From: Hemicentrotus pulcherrimus
Taxonomy: Eukaryota > Echinodermata > Echinoidea > Camarodonta > Strongylocentrotidae
Assembly: GCA_003118195.1 (NCBI GenBank)
Contig: BEXV01001806.1
Span: 11,329 to 36,803, forward strand
Direction: 5' to 3'
Length of the DNA stretch: 25,475 nucleotides
Under the pieces are notes generated by a model that made no database searches, was not told where the DNA came from, and saw only the letters and a program-made list of their open reading frames with translations. This document shows positions 20,597 through 25,475 of the stretch, piece by piece. A program made the translations under genes and the position numbers. Position 1 is the stretch's first letter, and every line of letters starts with the position of its first letter.

Positions 20597-20777
20597 CTGT
20601 GGCAGAGATCTTGGTGGCCCAGGCTGCGAGATCCAGCGGTCTGATGAGTCCTGATTTGGCTGGTCCTAATTGGGGTCCAGGATCCGAATGCAGAAGACGG
20701 TTACGTAGGTTACAGGGAGGTCAGGGGATAGAAGCCGTGACGCCGCCTGATCTACACGGAGAATGGGTTTCCAGCAG
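20597..20777 (+). CDS. APCDD1-like: APCDD1-like gene, coding exon 2 (start of first APCDDC domain)
   Basis: The exon is bounded by a pyrimidine-rich acceptor ending TTTTACCAG (AG at 20595-20596) and a consensus donor CAG|GTGAGT (20778-20783). It enters in phase 1 and leaves in phase 2. Joined to exon 1 it encodes residues 13-72. Residues about 13-23 finish the signal peptide, and residues 24-43 are a variable linker. From C44 the pattern C-x3-L-x2-L-x10-P-P-x3-G-x-W-V-S matches, without gaps, the start of the APCDDC domain of vertebrate APCDD1 as I remember it. In the family the next residues are a Cys-Glu-Val-Arg motif, which would open exon 3; the split codon AG+N gives Ser or Arg just before it. 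APCDD1 proteins are glycoproteins that bind Wnt and LRP5/6 at the cell surface and inhibit canonical Wnt signalling; a human signal-peptide mutation causes hereditary hypotrichosis simplex. The gene continues past the window, so only about 72 residues of a protein usually near 500 residues are seen. GC content is clearly higher than in the flanking intron. Confidence 0.85.
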
Positions 20778-22321
20778 GTGAGTTGTTTTGTCGTGTGTAA
20801 CAGTTGACATCGTATGTAACGTTTGCCATTCCGTTGGGGTGTGATAACTTATGCCATCACGGTCATTGTGTGATATGAATGTATGAAGAAGTTTATGATA
20901 TGAATTTGTATTTACATGAGTGAGCGTTGAGGGCTGTTGCTGTTTTGTATAGCTATATTGCCGCACATTTTTGGTAGAGTATTCACATTTCGTGAGTTTC
21001 TGTAGTGATGTATTCGTATTCTTTCTCTCAGTAAAAAAAATGAGATGGATAGAGAGAGAAAGGTGAGGGGGATGAGGGTGGCAAAATAGCATTTCACATG
21101 ATACAGATAGATACATCCAAAGACAAATAGACAGATAGAGTGAGAGTAGGAGACGAAACGAAGAACAAGGAGAATCTTAGAATTAGCTTACACTGGCAAT
21201 GCAAGCTATAATTATAGGGTTTAGCGATGATGAAAATGATGATGATGGCAGAGAATAATTATTGTGAGTCTCTTGAGGCGGTTACCTAAAGAAGATGATA
21301 ATATGACGATATCCATGCCAGGCGAGAAACGATAAGAAGTAACAAGAATGTCGTAAAAGTTGTCGGCGGTAAGAAAATATCATGAAGATATTGCATTTCC
21401 CATATCATAAAACCACGCCCATTGGCATCGCCAATAGGTTACTACCACGCCTCGTATTATTTCTCGTAAATCATGTCTGCTGCCAAACTTTTCTTATTTC
21501 TATCAATTCATTTGTCAAGATCGAGGAGATGCAAGCATACCCCCTTATGAATTTTAATGAGCTATGAATCATGTTGAATGTGTTAATGTCAAAATGAACA
21601 AAAGACCTGGCCTTCATTGAAGATCTAGCGACATCCCGAGGCGATGCGACAGGCAAACGAATGTAATATGTTCTCATGATCTCCGCCCCCTCCCACCTTG
21701 CATCACAAAGCGCCCCGCTGGAGATAAGGGGAACTTGAGTGGACCCCCATAGATCATTTTTCGAACACTTCGCGTATCAAGGGTCTCCGATTTTAAGCAG
21801 ACAGAAATGAGGGAGAAGCCAATACCCTCGGACATCATTTCGGTGAAATGGCGACGCACCATGTCTCGCAAACTATGGCACTTTTACTCATAGAAATGAC
21901 ATGCAACTAGTTTGAATATGACAAACAAAAATTGACAGCGTCCCTCGCTAAATTCATCTTACTTATTTAAACCTTGTTGGAAAAGAGGTATTGATTACGA
22001 GAATAATTCATTAATTATTCAGCGGGAGATGATACGATATTCTTTTCAAAAAAAAGATATGTCCCTGCTACCAGCGTATGATGTCAGAATTGTTTGGTGT
22101 ATAGTCTGTATATTTCCTACTTAAAATGAAGAAGAGAAAAATCGAACGAAAATGTTAACCAATTGAAATGCAAGTATTATTTGGAGTCCTCTCTTTCGTG
22201 TCACCCGTCGGCCGTCTGGTTCCGTCAGTATGGCTGACCTATTTTACACAAGAGGCAGAAATAATTCTTGAAGGGACATGGACAAGACAGAAAAAATGGG
22301 TCAGAGGACCCCCTCCATTTC

Positions 22322-22332
22322 GGGGGGGGGGG
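22322..22332. repeat. Poly-G run (11 G)
   Basis: Eleven consecutive Gs in a locally GC-rich segment within intron 2. Confidence 0.95.
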
Positions 22333-22837
22333 CAACTCTCTTCACCCCTTAATCTCAAGGGGTAAGGGTGGCCTTTAAATCTCGCTTGATCCAACAGTTG
22401 GTGTTGGTCGGGTGACGAGTGAGGTTTCAATAAGGGTCCTTATCGAGAGTGGTGTTCGGTCCGCCAGGAGATAATATAGGTGTGTTTGTTTGAGGGATCC
22501 GTGGGCATATGGATGAAGTGTGTATTTGTAAAAAAAACAAAAAACGTTTGGATGTTGTTTATTTCTCATTTAGAGAAATTAGAGACTTGATAAAATGAGA
22601 GAAGATAATGAAGAGGAGTATGCATAGGAAAAAGAAAGGAAACTAAATTAGAATGATCCAGAACGCTGCATTTAAATGAGATTAAGTAGAGATACTACAT
22701 AAAATGATCGATATCGAAGCCTTCAAAGTTAGTTTATCCCAACCTAATATCGTGGTTGCTTGGGACTGTAATAAATCAGGCCCTCTTAGTCGTAGAAAAG
22801 CAGAAATTAATTTTCAAATTGTCAAATTGCAATACCA

Positions 22838-23013
22838 CCTTCTTAGCACCCATCACTCCCCATCTTGCCCTTGCCCCATGCTACACCACACCTTCTCGTT
22901 TTACTTCTTCATACCCCATCACCACCAACGCCCCTCTCACTATCCACCACCCCATCCCGCACCCCTCTCCTACCCCTTTTACCATCCCCTCACCCCTCCA
23001 CCGCGCCCCTCTG
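22838..23013. repeat. C-rich, G-poor tract with G-quadruplex potential on the minus strand
   Basis: About 175 bases of CCC/CCCC blocks separated by A and T, with almost no G on the plus strand. C runs at 22950-22953, 22956-22958, 22962-22965 and 22973-22976 are separated by 2, 3 and 7 bases, satisfying the usual G3N1-7 rule on the complementary strand. ORFs here are Pro/Thr/Ser/His-rich by composition only. Confidence 0.75.
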
Positions 23014-23982
23014 TCCGTTGATTGATTGCATACGCTCACTTCATAAATCATAACACTGAGATGATGATATATGAATCTTTACTCCCAAACTCGCCTAGAT
23101 TTATCCCCGGGGACCACCTACAATTCCTTAGGCAAAAACACAAGCATTCGATCGCCGAAGTTCAACAATCAAATCCCGTTTTATTTTGTTTTTCTGTTGA
23201 GGACTGATTTTAAGATGCATTCGAATAGCAAACTCGTCTTGAATAGAATTATAGATTGTTGTGAGAAACTCACCGCTATATAAGCATAACCGTATCTCGA
23301 AACTACACATCAAGCATAAAAGTCGATGTTGTTTATCCGAAACGTCATAACATTGGAACATATTTAACTTACAACGTAAGTTGGCCTTATGAATAAGATA
23401 CAGAGACAGAGAGGAATGCACTTTTTTTTGCTCTAAAATGACTATTTATCAGGATATAGCAAATACTTTTACTTCAACAAACAAACATGTCATGTTTTTA
23501 TTTTAGTCGTCTGACTGAATGGTCACTCAGAGATCACGTTCGACTAACTAGCATTTTTATGGGTTTTGAAATTGTATTTACGATTTCAGTTTATTTCAAC
23601 GCTGTTTTTTTCAGTCAGAGGCATTTATTCAACGAGCAGACTATCCTAAGCTGTTGGTATTTTATGACATAAAAGCTACCAGAGTTCTAACAGCAACAAA
23701 AAAGTTGTTCGTTGATGCCAAATTTAAAGTTCCTTTGTCACTCATACAAAAAAAAAATGTTTGGAAATTCAAAAGGGACATCGCTTCCAAATCAATATAC
23801 TTTCAATGATTGTAAAAGGAAAACATCTGGAACGGACACAAATATGTTGGCCCTTTTTCTTTTCTGTATTTTAAGAGCAAGGATGAAAATAAATTACAGT
23901 TACTTCGGCGATCCGTCAACGACTGAAAAAAGTTGAAGAACCGGATATAAAATCGACGGGAGCTTGGTATTAGGGTTATGTT

Positions 23983-24016
23983 TGACCTTTAAGTTCAAGG
24001 GTCATGGTCGAGGTCA
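23983..24016 (+). promoter_or_regulatory. Cluster of nuclear-receptor-like half-sites
   Basis: TGACCT at 23983-23988, TCAAGGGTCA at 23995-24004 and AGGTCA at 24011-24016 lie within 34 bases. The middle site resembles the extended half-site of ERR/SF-1-type receptors. The first two are in everted orientation. This may equally be a fragment of a dispersed repeat; no functional evidence is present. Confidence 0.3.
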
Positions 24017-25456
24017 TCATCAGTAATGTCGATCATCCATCACTGTCCATCGTAAATACGTTGTCATGGTAATCAATGAGAATAAAATTTAATGCACCCG
24101 TCCCTTCAAAATGAAAATTTAAATGTCGGAAAATGTTGCTAACTTCAGACTCAGCTTTAAGATATGAATTTACTGTATATGTTTGATGTATTTATTGCTC
24201 ATACTGAGGAAACTATAGTCAAGGGAAACGTTTTTTTTTTTAAGTCTTAATGATCATGCTGTATCGTTCATCTTTAATTTTTTTAGTAATTCTTGCGATG
24301 TTAATAACAAGTTACCTGTAAAGTGGTAGACTGTTTTTTTTTTTAAACTAAGAGATTCTTAAACGACTTATTGTAACTTAAAGATTTGAATTTGAAATTT
24401 AAAGTAACGAAAGAAGTTCGGAAAGTAATCATGGCACTGATGAAAGGTCTTTCATGTTCTAAATTAATATCGTTTGAAAATAACTAAACTTTACGTTTGT
24501 TCAGTCTGTCAAATCTGTTACTATCAAGCAAAAATGTCGCCTTGGATTTAATCTACTCGACTGAATCGCCATATCCGATTTGTTTTCCTTTGACGTAATG
24601 TAACGGTTCTCAATTGAAAGAAGTCGTTATTATCCTGTCAAAAAGCTATAGTACTTTGGTATGGTATTCTTAACAGGGTTTTATCGGTACCCTCTTAAGC
24701 CATCTTTTCTTAAGTGGAAGTCTTTTTTGAGGGAATTCCTTTATGAAAGGGAAACCCAAGTCAAATCGTCGGAGAGTTTAATCTGCTCCCTGTCTCCCGC
24801 TTGACTTACGGTTTGTGACAATATGGCACTTTAACATTTACAATAGAAAGAATGTTCCTTTAATTAAGTGCCCGCTTGTGGTCGCCCACTAGAATTGAAT
24901 AAAACGGCTACTGACCAATGACCCTTCTTTAGTTGCCCCCCTTCTATTCCCCACACTCCATCTTCCATCCAAAGTAGAACATGTCTTTTCCTTTAACTGT
25001 TACACTGTTCTTAATCGGGGAAATAAAACCGTGTAGATATATCTAATCACATTGTTTAAAATAAAGGTTACTCCTTTTACAAGTCTTTTAGAGAGTACAT
25101 TATAAGGAGTGACTGCTCACAATTAAAAATGTATTCCATCGAAAGAGAAGGAAAAACAGTTACTTTTTCAATAATTCAATGGATGACCCAATTGCCGTTT
25201 TGAAAAAAAGTCAGGTACTTCACATTTAAGACGATCTCATATATTGAACTTTGTCCGGCATCATGTCCTTTTAATAATGACAAATTTCCTGTGGCAAACT
25301 ATACATTTAGAAAAAGGTGACCGTGAATCTAAAACAGGAAAAATCAAGAAAAGCAGTGTATGTGTTTTCTTACTACTACTTTAATACACATACAACATTA
25401 TGAGGAATATGATTGGTTGAAAATGCATGAATAACTGGAAAACATCTATTTTTGAG

Positions 25457-25475
25457 AAGAGAGAGAGAGAGAGAG
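25457..25475. repeat. (GA)n microsatellite at window edge
   Basis: GA dinucleotides running into the right boundary, so length is unknown. The window begins with TC repeats and ends with GA repeats, possibly because assembly or window boundaries fall in such tracts. Confidence 0.95.

Larger units (their letters stand above)
20778..25475 (+). other. Intron 2 of the APCDD1-like gene (partial)
   Basis: It begins with the donor GTGAGT and runs off the window. I looked for an exon opening with Cys-Glu-Val-Arg or the Tyr/Phe-rich segment that follows it in the family and saw none. The stretch contains an 11-G run at 22322-22332, a C-rich tract at 22838-23013, a half-site cluster near 23983-24016 and a terminal (GA)n tract. 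Otherwise it is AT-rich unique-looking DNA. Confidence 0.7.

Noticed and set aside
20784..25475. Exon 3 of the APCDD1-like gene
   Set aside because: No phase-matched acceptor followed by Cys-Glu-Val-Arg or the expected aromatic-rich segment was found; it probably lies further right.
1..25475. CRISPR array, bacterial operon, phage or plasmid signals
   Set aside because: No regularly spaced direct repeats with unique spacers, no dense coding, and clear spliceosomal features; the DNA is eukaryotic.

Overview
The window looks like draft assembly of a metazoan nuclear genome, most likely a marine invertebrate deuterostome such as an echinoderm. It is AT-rich and mostly non-coding, with many (TC/GA)n microsatellites, MITE-like and SINE-like repeats, consensus GT/AG splice sites, and an N inside a poly-G run. 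There are no bacterial operons, no CRISPR array and no long intact ORF. The taxon is inferred from the repeat landscape and the one recognisable gene.

That gene is the 5' end of an APCDD1-like gene (a secreted or membrane Wnt antagonist) on the + strand. Exon 1 has a TATA-type promoter at about 4788-4850, a start codon at 4940 and a donor at 4977. It encodes only the hydrophobic part of a signal peptide. Exon 2 (20597-20777) completes the signal peptide and encodes the start of the first APCDDC domain, ending at the W-V-S-S motif just before the domain's expected next cysteine. Both splice sites agree in phase across a 15.62 kb intron. The rest of the gene lies beyond the right edge.

Layout: 1-4787 is intergenic or upstream sequence with purine-rich tracts and one open frame without a start codon. 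4788-4976 is the promoter and first exon. 4977-20596 is intron 1, which carries the repeats: three copies of a roughly 370-400 bp TTAA-flanked MITE family (5928-6325, 7213-7589, 9189-9599); a 210 bp foldback with 91 bp arms (8291-8500) joined to a TAC-rich array; a tRNA-derived SINE-like fragment (about 12225-12445, minus); a cluster of seven copies of a 20-mer on both strands within 802 bp (13056-13857), with flanking inverted arms; and a degenerate 66-70 bp tandem repeat with an inverted copy (14284-14655). A pyrimidine-biased tract runs from about 15990 to 17690. 20778-25475 is the start of intron 2, with a C-rich tract able to form a G-quadruplex on the minus strand and a cluster of nuclear-receptor-like half-sites. 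I found no exon 3.

The observations most worth a second look are the 20-mer cluster, the TTAA MITE family and the long hairpin. I see no multi-gene system here.
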